Assembly (NCBI GenBank): GCA_963736235.1 | Contig: CAVTOR010000012.1 | Span: 94,172 to 158,171, forward strand | Direction of reading: 5' to 3' | Source: CAVORB01 sp963736235 | Lineage (GTDB): Bacteria; Pseudomonadota; Gammaproteobacteria; Chromatiales; Chromatiaceae | Length of the DNA stretch: 64,000 bases | In this document: in pieces, positions 49,882 to 58,741 of the stretch | How positions within the stretch are numbered: position 1 is the stretch's first letter | Layout of the letters: each line of letters opens with the position of its first letter | The notes under the pieces: generated by a model | Databases searched by the model: none | What the model was told of the DNA's origin: nothing | The model's input: only the letters and a program-made list of their open reading frames with translations | Program-made: the position numbers and the translations under genes

Positions 49882-50406
49882 ATGAGTACGCGTATGACCC
49901 ATAGCCGGCGACTTCCAGAGCCAACGATTCGAGCGATCGCAGGCGCAGCCGCCTTGTTTCTTTGCGCCCCGGCGCTTTGCGCGACAAATAAGCTAACCGC
50001 AGCTGATGAAGCCGCAGCGTTCACGGCAGCCGGATTTTCACTCAAAGACCACCAATGGCGAGCCTGCGACGACCCGACCCCTACATACACACCTGGAGCA
50101 ATTCAGGAGGTGCGCGACATCAACGGGGACGGTAACGTGGAGGCGGTAATTACGGAAGGTGGCAGCTATTGCTACGGAAACACCGGCGCAGGATATAGTC
50201 TTGTCAGTAAGCAAGCTACGGGCAACTGGAAACTCATTACGAACGGAACTGGCATTCTCAGCTTCCTGACGACAACAGGGGTCGGTGGTTGGCCGGATAT
50301 TCAGATAGGCGGATTTGGCTTCTGCTTTCCAGTAGAGCGCTGGAACGGTAGCAAGTATGAAGTGACTCGACACGAATACGAGGGGAAGCGGTGCCGCGCG
50401 AAGTGA
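49882..50406 (+). CDS. Secreted protein of unknown function, likely cassette-borne
   Basis: 174 residues with an N-terminal signal peptide (IAGAAALFLCAPALCATNKL). The mature part has VRDINGDGNVEAVITEGGSY, a DxNxDG repeat-like calcium loop as in FG-GAP proteins, and several Cys. AAAGGAGCACAGGCA precedes the ATG. It begins 49 bp after the right end of candidate attC 1 and is followed, 233 bp later, by the convincing attC 2, which suggests it travels as an integron gene cassette. Base composition is less GC-rich than the core. Confidence 0.7.
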   Translation: MSTRMTHSRRLPEPTIRAIAGAAALFLCAPALCATNKLTAADEAAAFTAAGFSLKDHQWRACDDPTPTYTPGAIQEVRDINGDGNVEAVITEGGSYCYGNTGAGYSLVSKQATGNWKLITNGTGILSFLTTTGVGGWPDIQIGGFGFCFPVERWNGSKYEVTRHEYEGKRCRAK

Positions 50407-50472
50407 CCGCGCCAATTGGCAAGCTGCCGTTCAACGCTCCGTTCAAGCGGGACCACTCGCGCGTCAACGAAA

Positions 50473-50637
50473 TTGTCTGAGCGGAAAGTCAGTACAGATC
50501 AAGGGCAAAAGGAAAGACCCCTTTTCCCGGGCGCTGTTTTCTGGATAACAGTATTGTTGAATTGCGGCGTATTCGCATGGCTGTTTACGCCAAACGGCGC
50601 TGCAACACTACAATCTTTGATTAACACAATAACCTAA
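50473..50637 (+). CDS. Possible small membrane protein in the cassette
   Basis: A 54-residue frame starting TTG (MSERKVSTDQGQKERPLFPG) with one membrane helix (AVFWITVLLNCGVFAWLFTP). It ends one base before attC 2, where cassette genes normally end. There is no clear ribosome site and a TTG start, so it is tentative. Confidence 0.35.
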   Translation: MSERKVSTDQGQKERPLFPGAVFWITVLLNCGVFAWLFTPNGAATLQSLINTIT

Positions 50638-50638
50638 G

Positions 50639-50727
50639 GGCTAACAAAATGCTAAACATCGTTCGCTTCCGCTCACTCGGACGCTCCGCGGCGCTGCTGC
50701 TCCGCGCCGGTTAGCATAGCGTTAGCC
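50639..50727 (+). repeat. attC recombination site 2 (59-base element)
   Basis: R'' GGCTAAC (50639-50645), five-base spacer, L'' GCTAAAC (50651-50657); then L' GGTTAGC (50709-50715), five-base spacer ATAGC, R' GTTAGCC (50721-50727). R'' and R' are perfectly complementary and L'' and L' nearly so, and both spacers are five bases. The central region folds on itself. This is the full architecture of an integron attC site. No intI gene is in the window. Confidence 0.78.
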
Positions 50728-50804
50728 AGACGCTGATTATCTCCCATTCTGCCCAAAACCATCGCAGCATTCACCGCACAAACCAATTCTCCGGAGATCG
50801 CCTA

Positions 50805-51128
50805 GTGGATATCGATATTGATCGATTGTCGGAAAATGAGCTACTGCGCCTGAATCAACGCATCGTCGCTCGTCTGAAGTTCCTCGAATCACTGCATGCC
50901 CATGCCGAGATGCTGCAATTCGAAGTCGGCCAGCAAGTCAGCTTCGACCCCCCGGGAAGAGATCGGCAGGTTGGCATCCTGGTGAAGTACAACAAGAAAA
51001 CGGTTACCGTGCTCACCGATTCCGGTCAAAGATGGAACGTGTCGCCCCATCTGCTCTCACCTGTCAAGGAGGTCAGGCGCGCACAATCCGGGAGGGGTGG
51101 TGTCATCGACATCAAGTCCAAGCGGTAG
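50805..51128 (+). CDS. Small conserved protein of unknown function
   Basis: A 107-residue protein from a GTG at 50805, preceded by CCGGAGATCGCCTA. It reads MDIDIDRLSENELLRLNQRI, a helical N-terminus, then FEVGQQVSFDPPGRDRQVGI and KKTVTVLTDSGQRWNVSPHL, an SH3/KOW-like beta segment, and a basic tail. The type is often found near mobile elements, but I know no defined function. It immediately follows attC 2, so it may be part of a further cassette. Confidence 0.6.
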   Translation: MDIDIDRLSENELLRLNQRIVARLKFLESLHAHAEMLQFEVGQQVSFDPPGRDRQVGILVKYNKKTVTVLTDSGQRWNVSPHLLSPVKEVRRAQSGRGGVIDIKSKR

Positions 51129-51182
51129 CAAGCTCAACAGGGTGCTCGGCTGGGCGGCTCGCTTATCGGTCCAGCGCCGGTT

Positions 51183-51215
51183 CGGCGTCTCCTAAAGAGA
51201 CGCTGATCATTGTCA
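51183..51215 (+). repeat. Dispersed repeat family, fused ends (fragment E)
   Basis: GGCGTCTCCTAAAGAGACGC followed by TGATCATTG: two termini of the family meet head to head around CTAAAG, making a short palindrome (51185-51203). Confidence 0.55.
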
Positions 51216-51233
51216 ATCCCAGAAAGATGGGGT

Positions 51234-51644
51234 CAGGTCTTGTACTTTGCATCAAACGGACTAGGAGGCATTCGTCGAGCGCCTTCGCCGGACCTTGCCG
51301 CAGGACCGCGATCTCTCGGAAGTCCCCCGCGCTCAGCGCCAGAAGCTGCCCGAGCCGCTGCCCCACTACGCCGCGATGCACGCCGACCGCGACCAGGCGA
51401 TTGCCGCTGCCTACGCGAGCGGCGGATATACGTTGAAGGCGATCGGCGAGCACTTCGGCTACACTACTCGCAGGTCAGTCGTATCGTGCGGCAAATCCGT
51501 GATGCAAAATGCAAGACCTGACCCCTCTGCCGCCCGCTGGCGCTGAGCGCGGGGGACTTCCGAGAGATCGCGGTCCTGCGGCAAGGTCCGGCGAAGGCGC
51601 TCGACGAGGCCTCCTAGTCCGTTTGATGCAAAATGCAAGACCTG
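51234..51644. mobile_element. Transposase remnant between 108-bp inverted repeats
   Basis: Arms 51234-51341 and 51538-51644 are inverted copies of each other with only a few differences. Each starts or ends with a CAGGTCTTG...TTTGCATCAAACGGAC motif, and a third CAAAATGCAAGACCTG lies at 51505-51520. The core of about 196 bp and the left arm encode the C-terminal end of a RAYT-like transposase. The structure could have arisen by duplication and inversion of the 3' end of such an element. Confidence 0.7.
51262..51520 (+). pseudogene. RAYT/IS200-like transposase C-terminal fragment
   Basis: Translation reads VERLRRTLPQDRDLSEVPRA, then LPHYAAMHADRDQAIAAAYA and SGGYTLKAIGEHFG; one base later in another frame LHYSQVSRIVRQIRDAKCKT. 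This is the HTH tail found at the C-terminus of many REP-associated transposases. The N-terminal HUH domain is missing, so this cannot be active. Confidence 0.7.
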
Positions 51645-51692
51645 CCCCCGTGCACACGGAACCAGGCTAAAGCCAATCCTAACTCGAACTAA

Positions 51693-53621
51693 ATGACGAT
51701 CGAGACCCATCCTTACCGCGCAGACATTGACGGTCTGCGTGCCCTGGCGATCGTACCAGTGGTCCTTTTTCACGTTGGGATACCGGGCTTCTCTGGCGGG
51801 TTCGTCGGAGTCGACGTCTTCTTCGTGATATCCGGCTATCTGATTACGTCAATTATCTATAGACAGATCAGAGCGGGTAGCTTCTCCTTAGTGGGATTTT
51901 ACGAACGCCGAATCCGGCGCATCATCCCTGCTCTTTTTGCAGTGATGGCCTGTTGCGCCATTGCCTCACCATTCTTTCTCTATCCGGAAGAGTACCGCCA
52001 TTTCGCGCGATCGCTTATCACGGCGACGCTGTTCGTTTCCAGTGTGCAGTTTCGTCAAGAGAGCGGCTACTTCGACATAGACGCACATAGTAAGCCACTG
52101 TTGCATACCTGGTCCCTGTCAGTAGAAGAGCTTTTCTACGTTTTCTTTCCGATCACGTTGCTACTTATAGCGCGCTGCTGCAGAAGTCGCCGCTCTTTGA
52201 TTCTTTGGGCGATTTTCTTTATGTCATTCCTCGCAGCGGTTGGGGCGCTTTACCTGGACAAAGACTCGAAGGCGGCTTTTTACTTAGCTCACTTTCGGGC
52301 TTGGGAATTTTTGATTGGTGCACTCCTAGCGCTGAGTGGGACGGAGATTTCCCGGAGTCGCCCGGTGCTGGACGCACTCTCCATCGCTGGCGTACTTCTG
52401 ATCGCTGTGGCCGTATTCGGGTACTCGGAGACAACGACCTTTCCCGGGTTCGCCGCGCTGATTCCGTGTCTCGGTGCTGCACTTGTTATTCTGGCTGGGC
52501 AGCATCGCCCCTCGCTCGCCGGACGCATTCTTTCACGTCGGCCGTTTGTGATGACGGGATTGACCTCCTATTCCCTCTACCTCTGGCACTGGCCTCTCTT
52601 TGTTTTTGTGAGCCTATGGCTGGGGCGCCGACCGACTATATGGGAGGCAGCGTTACTGGTAGTTGCGTCGTTCGGGTTGGCTTTATTTTCGTGGCGATAC
52701 ATCGAACGTCCATTCCGAGGGAAAAGCGGTTTTTTCTCGCGCGGCACGCTGTTCGGTCTTTCGGCGGGGGCAGCCACATTGATGATCTCCGTCGGTCTCC
52801 ATGGGGAGTTGACCGAGGGGTGGCTCAGCCGCTATCCAGAGGCCGTGGCAACCATTTTGGCGGCTGGAGAAGACCGCGATGCACGACAAAAAGAATGTTT
52901 GTCCACCGCTCGGGACGCACGTGGATGCCTCTACGGCAAGCAGGGTACGAATCCGACGATTGCGCTATGGGGCGACAGTATTGCTGCGGCCTACGCGGTT
53001 ATGTTGGGTGATCTGGTTGAAGACCGGGAAGAATCATTATTGGCTCTCACTATGCCCGCATGTCCGCCGGCACCTGGTTGGCAGATCGAATACCAGGACT
53101 GGCGCGAGTCCTGTGAGCGGTTCCAGACCTTCGCAATGCGGAAACTTCTTGAAACAGAGGCTATCCATACCGTTTATCTTGCAGCCAATTTTGCCGCTTA
53201 CGTCGAAATCTCAGAGAACCAAGAAGGATTTCGCGATGATTTCTATCGAACTATCGACAGCTTGTTAATAGCAGGAAAAAAAGTCGTCATCGTTTATCCA
53301 TTTTCGCCAATCGATCCTCCTACCTTCAGAAATCTCATCCGTGCGGCCGCGGCCGACAATGAAGCCGTAATCAGCCAGTTTACAGAAAGTTTTCTTCAAA
53401 ACCATAAAGCCTCATTTGCAATGTTGGATGGTCTCGGCAAAAGGCCAGATCTGCTGCGTGTTTATCCCCACGAGGGACTGTGTGACGATACCCGCTGTTA
53501 TATCTACAAGGACGGACAAGCATTTTACTATGACGAAGACCATATCAGCCTGACTGGTGCGGCACTATTGTCGCCACTGTTTGAGCGAGTTCTTAGACAC
53601 CCGCCGAACGCCGTGCGTTAG
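51693..53621 (+). CDS. OafA/YrhL-type acyltransferase with C-terminal SGNH domain
   Basis: A membrane O-acyltransferase that modifies surface polysaccharide. Residues 1-370 are the acyltransferase-3 domain: start THPYRADIDGLRALAIVPVV, GVDVFFVISGYLITSIIYRQ, FYERRIRRIIPALFAVMACC and HTWSLSVEELFYVFFPITLL, with about ten membrane helices. The C-terminal periplasmic part is an SGNH esterase-like domain with IALWGDSIAAAYAVM (GDS block) and the catalytic YYDEDHISLTGAAL (DxxH). Intact frame, 642 residues. Base composition is clearly lower in GC than the housekeeping genes around it, so transfer is likely. It follows the attC site and the transposase remnant. Confidence 0.92.
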   Translation: MTIETHPYRADIDGLRALAIVPVVLFHVGIPGFSGGFVGVDVFFVISGYLITSIIYRQIRAGSFSLVGFYERRIRRIIPALFAVMACCAIASPFFLYPEEYRHFARSLITATLFVSSVQFRQESGYFDIDAHSKPLLHTWSLSVEELFYVFFPITLLLIARCCRSRRSLILWAIFFMSFLAAVGALYLDKDSKAAFYLAHFRAWEFLIGALLALSGTEISRSRPVLDALSIAGVLLIAVAVFGYSETTTFPGFAALIPCLGAALVILAGQHRPSLAGRILSRRPFVMTGLTSYSLYLWHWPLFVFVSLWLGRRPTIWEAALLVVASFGLALFSWRYIERPFRGKSGFFSRGTLFGLSAGAATLMISVGLHGELTEGWLSRYPEAVATILAAGEDRDARQKECLSTARDARGCLYGKQGTNPTIALWGDSIAAAYAVMLGDLVEDREESLLALTMPACPPAPGWQIEYQDWRESCERFQTFAMRKLLETEAIHTVYLAANFAAYVEISENQEGFRDDFYRTIDSLLIAGKKVVIVYPFSPIDPPTFRNLIRAAAADNEAVISQFTESFLQNHKASFAMLDGLGKRPDLLRVYPHEGLCDDTRCYIYKDGQAFYYDEDHISLTGAALLSPLFERVLRHPPNAVR

Positions 53622-54760
53622 AGCATTAAGAAGTCGGTCGCGATTACTTTCTGTAATGCCGCACGGTGGTCGCGTTTGGGTTGATTCCGGAAGTCGGGCA
53701 GGCGGTCCCTCGAAGCCGAGTGTAAAAAACCCTGACACTCGGGCGGGCATGCCCGCGACTTCTCCTTTGGGTCTGGAACAGCCTATCGCCGACGCGCAGA
53801 CGTCCCAGGGTTGGAGGGCGAAGGCACCGAAGTGACACCACTCGGGCAGCGTCCGCTTTCTGGACTCACGGTCGGATTTCCTCCTCCACGGCCAGCGACC
53901 GCACTGCGTCCTAACCTGCCGCTCGGGTCTGTGGACTGAGCGTCAGCAGTGGGTCGATAGCGACCGCTGTTATACGCAAGAGCTGTGCCGCCCGCCCGCT
54001 CGCAGAAACACCTCGTTCCAGTCTTTAGTCTCTGGTGGAATGACCCTTTCTACTGCCAATTCGCTCTTGCCCGCCTCAACAGTCACGGCCTCGATGTAGT
54101 TGCAAAGCGGGCACCTTCCTCGTCGCTGTCCGTGGCTATCCGCACGACCACGCCTGACGGGATGCGCTCAACAGCGGCCTGGATGAGCGCCCTCCGTCCG
54201 CGCCCCCGCCGCGGAGATCGCTCCCGGTGTTCCTTACCACTTCCAACACCTCGGCTTCGACTATCGGCCATCGAGCCCTGTTTCAGATCACTTCCGGATC
54301 GGAAAGAGGTGGGTCAGCCCCTTCCCTGTTCTCGGGGCCGCTCTCAACTCCGAGGTGTACTTCCTGCTGACCAAGGCCGGGCCGTAACATGCGGCGACAG
54401 ACACGACGGTGTCGAGCCCGGGCCGTAGGCCGGCTGGCGACAAGTCGCGAAGGGCGGCAATGATGCCGAGGTCCATCGCCGGGTAGCTGAGCTCGGCCCC
54501 TCACGGCAAAGCCGCGGAGTCAGACATTGTGGAGAATTGAAGCCGGACGGAATCAACGACGCCCAAGACTGATCCAACGCTTGCTGCACGGGCAGGTCGC
54601 CTGGTCCAGGGATATCGCTTGCGCGGGTTGGCGTGAGGCGCGACGCGCGGACCCCGCCCCGTCTGCCGTGAGGCGGGCCTATGGAGCGGACCGCCCGAGA
54701 TCGGGTCGAGCGGTCGCCGTCGAAGGGGATTCAGCGTGCGGAGTCTTTGGAGCTAAAGGA
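53622..54760. other. Degenerate intergenic DNA, probable mobile remnant
   Basis: About 1.1 kb without an intact gene. It holds a TOPRIM-like fragment on the minus strand (54083-54271), an adjacent minus-strand frame beginning MDLGIIAALRDLSPAGLRPG (54288-54476), and a CTGACACTCGGGCGGGCATG stretch with short palindromes. I cannot assign a family to the whole. Confidence 0.5.
54083..54271 (-). pseudogene. Possible TOPRIM-domain fragment
   Basis: The frame encodes RRALIQAAVERIPSGVVVRI followed by ATDSDEEGARFA. The latter resembles the DxD TOPRIM core of plasmid primase/relaxase-type proteins (consensus ATDNDxxG). Only about 60 codons survive, with no start or domain context. Tentative. Confidence 0.35.
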
Positions 54761-55297
54761 ATGAGGGATTCAGGCAGCGGCACGGACACCATCGAAGAGT
54801 TCCGGGCGTTCTTCGCCTTTGTCCAGGACCTGTGGGGCATGCTCGCGGGGGTGTCGATCTTTTTTCCGCTGTCCAACGAGCTGATGCGCATCATCCCGAT
54901 CGGCGGCTTCTACGACGAACCGCCCGGGTCCGGCGCTTTTCAGTACTTTTCGCCCGAGCTGGTGACCTCGATCGCCACCCTCGTCACTCTGTTCGTCGTC
55001 GTGTCGACATTCGGCAGGCGGCACAGATACGACGTCGGCGACTTCGCCCCGGTACGACGCCAGGCCTTGCTCGCCTTCGGCCTCGGGATCGCATCGCTGG
55101 CACTCTATCTGGTGGGTAACTTCCGGATGCACGAGCTGTGCTACGGGCCTTACCGGATCTGGGGCGATGATCCGCGCAGGCTGATCGGGGACATGTTCCT
55201 GCTGTCCACCTACAGCGTCTTCTTCGCCACGACGACCAGGGCCTTCACCCTGCTGGGAATGGCCGAATTCTTCGGCGCCCGGAATGCCGTCGATTAA
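54761..55297 (+). CDS. Multi-span membrane protein of unknown function
   Basis: 178 residues with at least three or four membrane helices: WGMLAGVSIFFPLSNELMRI, LVTSIATLVTLFVVVSTFGR, LLAFGLGIASLALYLVGNFR and LIGDMFLLSTYSVFFATTTR. The start at 54761 follows GGA closely (AAAGGA). No recognised family. It is 35 bp upstream of the DUF188 gene. Confidence 0.65.
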   Translation: MRDSGSGTDTIEEFRAFFAFVQDLWGMLAGVSIFFPLSNELMRIIPIGGFYDEPPGSGAFQYFSPELVTSIATLVTLFVVVSTFGRRHRYDVGDFAPVRRQALLAFGLGIASLALYLVGNFRMHELCYGPYRIWGDDPRRLIGDMFLLSTYSVFFATTTRAFTLLGMAEFFGARNAVD

Positions 55298-55332
55298 GCC
55301 ATCCGAGCAGCCAGCAAGAGGAGCAACGCGCG

Positions 55333-55875
55333 ATGAGAATCTGGGTCGATGCCGACGCCTGCCCCGGCGTGATCAAGGAGATCCTGTTCAAGGCCGCGGA
55401 ACGCACGGAGGTGGAGGTGACCCTGGTTGCGAATCAGCCGGTGCGCGCTCACGTCGCGCTTCGTCAAGTCCCTTCAGGTGCGCCCCGGGTTCGACGTAGC
55501 CGACAACGAGATCGTCAAGCGGTTGAGCGCCTGTATCTGGTGATCACCAGCGACATCCCCCTCGCCGCCGAGGTGATCGACAAGGGCGGGCATGCGCTCG
55601 CCCCGCGCGGCGAACGTTTCTCGACAGATACCATCAAGGCGCGCCTGACCATGCGGGATTTCATGGACACCCTGCGCGCGAGCGGCGTCAACACCGGCGG
55701 CCCACCGGCATTGAGCCAAAGCGGTCGCAGGGCATTCGCCAACGAGCTGGACAAGTTTCTGGCCCGTCACGCCAGCGGCAGTCGACCGGCGCGACACCCT
55801 CCCCTCCCCAGACGGCGCTTCGGGCCCGCTATCCCCGGCCCCCACGCCGGCTCATGGCCAGACCGGCGACGATGA
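55333..55875 (+). CDS. DUF188 (YaiI/YqxD, UPF0178) family protein
   Basis: A small cytoplasmic protein with a PIN-like fold: MRIWVDADACPGVIKEILFK, then VTLVANQPVR, VITSDIPLAAEVIDKGGHAL and RLTMRDFMDTLRASGVNTGG. Between codons about 40 and 65 the reading frame is wrong (HVALRQVPSGAPRVRRSRQR) and the expected RFVKSLQVRPGFDVADNEIV is found one frame away at about 55455-55515. Two compensating indels would restore it. The C-terminus runs on past the usual family length and overlaps the end of potC on the other strand. Confidence 0.85.
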   Translation: MRIWVDADACPGVIKEILFKAAERTEVEVTLVANQPVRAHVALRQVPSGAPRVRRSRQRDRQAVERLYLVITSDIPLAAEVIDKGGHALAPRGERFSTDTIKARLTMRDFMDTLRASGVNTGGPPALSQSGRRAFANELDKFLARHASGSRPARHPPLPRRRFGPAIPGPHAGSWPDRRR

Positions 55876-56671
55876 CGGCGAGGCTGACGAACAGCACGAT
55901 CAGGCTCGCCAGGGCATTGATCTGGGGCGACACCCCCATGCGCACGCTGGAGTAGACCACCATGGGCAGGGTCGTGGAGCCGGGGCCGGCGACGAAGCTG
56001 GCGATGACCAGGTCGTCCAGGGACAGGGTGAAGGCCAGCAGCCAGCCGGAGAGCAGGGCCGGCGCGATCAGCGGCAGCGTGATGCGCAGATAGACCGTGA
56101 GCGGCCGGGCTCCCAGGTCCATCGCCGCCTCCTCCAGGGAGCGGTCCATCTGCCCCAGGCGGGACTTCACCACGACCGCGACATAGGCCATGCTGAAGGT
56201 GATATGGGCGATGGCGATGGTCGTGAAGCCGCGCCCGTCGGGCCAGCCGATGGCCTGCTGCATGGCGACGAACAGCAGCAGCAGGGACAGGCCGATGATC
56301 ACGTCGGGCATGACCAGCGGGGCGGTCAGCAGCAGGTCGAAGCCGGTGCGCCCGCGGAAGCGCCCGTGGCGCACCAGGGCGTTGGCGGCCAGGGTGCCGA
56401 GCACCACGGCGATCGTGGCGTTGACCGCGGCGATGCGCACGCTGAGCCAGGCCGCATCCAGCAACTGCTGGTTCCCCAGCAGCGCCGCATACCACTTGGT
56501 GGAGAATCCCCCCCACACCGTCACCAGCCGCGATTCGTTGAAGGAATAGACCACCAGCAGCAGCACCGGCACGTAGAGAAAGGCGTAGCCGAATGCCAGC
56601 ACGGTGTAGAGCGGCCAGCGGCCTAGGCATCGCGCGCGTCCCCCATGCCCCTTATCGCGCGCCCCGCTCAT
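55829..56671 (-). CDS. potC: Polyamine ABC transporter permease PotC
   Basis: Inner-membrane permease of the spermidine/putrescine importer, 280 residues, intact. Six helices are likely (YTVLAFGYAFLYVPVLLLVV; DLLLTAPLVMPDVIIGLSLL; FTTIAIAHITFSMAYVAVVV and others). The coupling loop that contacts the ATPase is MDRSLEEAAMDLGARPLTVY, matching the EAA motif. The ATG at 56671 overlaps the potB stop as ATGA. Third gene of potA-potB-potC, with potD ahead of potA on the same strand. Confidence 0.93.
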   Translation of the reverse strand: MSGARDKGHGGRARCLGRWPLYTVLAFGYAFLYVPVLLLVVYSFNESRLVTVWGGFSTKWYAALLGNQQLLDAAWLSVRIAAVNATIAVVLGTLAANALVRHGRFRGRTGFDLLLTAPLVMPDVIIGLSLLLLFVAMQQAIGWPDGRGFTTIAIAHITFSMAYVAVVVKSRLGQMDRSLEEAAMDLGARPLTVYLRITLPLIAPALLSGWLLAFTLSLDDLVIASFVAGPGSTTLPMVVYSSVRMGVSPQINALASLIVLFVSLAVIVAGLAMSRRGGRG

Positions 56672-57589
56672 TGATCTTCCCCCTCGATCCGTTCCTGCCA
56701 GCGCTGCATGGCGACGAAGGGTACCACGAGCACGAGAGCAGGACGGTGGCCAGCGCCGAGGCCAACGGCCAGTCCTTGTTGGAGAAGAACTCGGTCCAGA
56801 GCATGCGCCCGACCATAAGGGTATCGGGGCCGCCGAGCAGGTCCGGGATAACGAACTCCCCCACCGCCGGGATGAAGACCAGCATGCTGCCGGCGATGAT
56901 GCCCGGCAGGGACAGGGGCAGGGTGACGCGCACGAAGGCCCTCGCCGGTCGGCAGCCCAGGTCCGCGGCGGCCTCCAGCAGCCTGGGTCCAGCCGCGTCA
57001 GGTTGGCGTATAGGGGCAGAATCATGAACGGCAGATAGGAATAGACGATGCCGATGTAGACCGCCAGCGGCGTGTGCAGGATGGCCAGGGGCTCGTCGAT
57101 CACCCCCAGCCACAGCAGCAGGTTGTTGAGCAGGCCGTTGGTCTTGAGGATGCCGATCCAGGCGTAGACCCGGATCAGGAAGGAGGTCCAGAACGGCAGC
57201 ACGATCAGCATCAGCAGCGGCACGCGCCAGCGCTCCGGGGCGGTGGCGATGGCATAGGCCATGGGGTAACCGATCAGCAGGCACAGCAGGGTGCACACCA
57301 GCGCCACCCACAGCGAGCCGAGGAAGGCGGCCAGGTAGAGGTCGTCCTCCCGCACCAGCAGGTAGTTGGCCAGGTTCAGGCGGAGCTGCAGGCCGAATCG
57401 TCCACCCACTCCCACAGCGCCGTGTACGGCGGCTGCGCCAGCACGGGCTCGGCCAGGCTGATCTGGAGCACGATGACGAACGGCAGCAGGAAGAACAGCA
57501 GCAGCCAGAAATAGGGAACGCCGATATTGGCGAGCCGGCTCAAGCGCCGGGAGCGCCCCGGATGCCGTCCGTCGCGGATCCGCGTCCAT
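56668..57589 (-). CDS. potB: Polyamine ABC transporter permease PotB, frameshifted
   Basis: Companion permease to PotC. The ATG at 57589 lies 5 bp after the potA stop. The sequence switches frames: an N-terminal cytoplasmic part, then LSRLANIGVPYFWLLLFFLL (about 57540-57480), QISLAEPVLAQPPYTALWEW, later NLANYLLVREDDLYLAAFLG, IGYPMAYAIATAPERWRVPL, LIVLPFWTSFLIRVYAWIGI, and after another shift ARAFVRVTLPLSLPGIIAGS and MLVFIPAVGEFVIPDLLGGP. It ends PFVAMQRWQERIEGEDQ with TGA at 56668. Frame changes fall near 57560, 57395, 56990 and 56740. About 305 residues when repaired. Confidence 0.9.
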
Positions 57590-57594
57590 GGCGG

Positions 57595-58718
57595 TCAGTC
57601 GGTGAGGACGACGCCGCTGGCGGGGGACCACTCCATGGCCACCTCCTGCCCCCAGGTCAGGGCCTGCTCGGTGCGCGGGTGGATGTTGGCCTGGGTCATC
57701 TCCACCACCAGGCCTCGCGCTACCCGCACGTGATAGATCGAGACGTCGCCCAGGTAGGCGATGTCCTCCACCACCCCGCGCATCTGGTTCACCCCGTCCC
57801 CGCTCCCGTCCTCGCACAGGCGCAGCTTCTCCGGGCGCACCGCCACCGTCACCGGGGTGCCGACGGCCAGGGGCTGCGGACAGCGCATGCGCATCCGCAT
57901 CCCGGCGGCGCCCTCCACCAGCACCTCGTCGCCCTCCGCCCCGTCACCTTGCCCTCGAACAGGTTGACCGAGCCGATGAACTCCGCCACGAAGCGGGAGC
58001 TCGGGTACTCGTAGATGGCGTCGGGGTGGCGACCTGGACGATGCGGCCCGCGTCCATGACCGCGATCCGGGTGGACATGGTCATCGCCTCCTCCTGGTCG
58101 TGGGTGACGGTGACGAAGGTGATGCCGAGCTTCTCCTGGAGGTTCACCAGCTCGAACTGGGTGTGCTCGCGCAGCTTCTTGTCCAGCGCACCCAGGGGCT
58201 CGTCGAGCAGCAGCAGCTTCGGGTGCTTGGCGAGCGCCCGGGCCAGGGCCACCCGCTGCCGCTGACCGCCGGAGAGCTGATGGGGCCGGCGCTGCGAGTC
58301 CTCGATCTGCAGCAGCTCCAGCATGTCTGCGACCCGGCGCGAGGTCGGCATGCGGCAGCTCTGTCCTGCTTCAGACCGAAGGCGACGTTATGCTCCACCC
58401 TCATATGCGGGAACAGGGCGTAGGACTGGAACATCATGTTCACCGGGCGGCGTAGGGCGGCATCCGTCACGTCGGCGCCATCGATCAGGATGCGGCCGGC
58501 GGTCGGGTGCTCCAGCCCCGCCAGCATCCGCAGCAGGGTGGTCTTGCCGCAGCCGGAGCCCCCCAGCAGCGAGAAGAACTCCCCCTGGAAGATGTCGAGG
58601 CAGACGTTGTCGACCGCGTAGACGTCGCCGACTTGCGGGTGACCCGCTCGATGCGCATGTAGGGCTGCGCCGGGGTCCTGCCAGGGCTCCGGGCGGGATG
58701 TTCGGCGGCTGTGCTCAC
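57595..58718 (-). CDS. potA: Polyamine ABC transporter ATPase PotA, frameshifted
   Basis: ATP-binding subunit of the polyamine importer. The GTG at 58718 starts MSTAAEHPARSPGRTPAQPY. In shifting frames the domains are VYAVDNVCLDIFQGEFFSLL, Walker A GGSGCGKTTLLRMLAGLEHP, Q-loop NMMFQSYALFPHMRVEHNVA, signature HQLSGGQRQRVALARALAKH, Walker B LLLLDEPLGALDKKLREHTQ and the switch His in VTVTHDQEEAMTMSTRIAVM. The C-terminal TOBE region reads RFVAEFIGSVNLFEGKV and ends EVAMEWSPASGVVLTD. Frame changes near 58640, 58360, 58030 and 57940. The ATG at 58667 is an alternative start. About 370 residues when repaired. Confidence 0.93.
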
Positions 58719-58741
58719 GCCGGGGCCCCGCGGCGCGCGCG

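Noticed and set aside
53590..53990. Further attC sites downstream of the acyltransferase (CGTTAGAG, GCTGTTATACGC)
   Set aside because: The R' consensus GTTRRRY is not met and no complementary R'' box lies within 60-140 bp.
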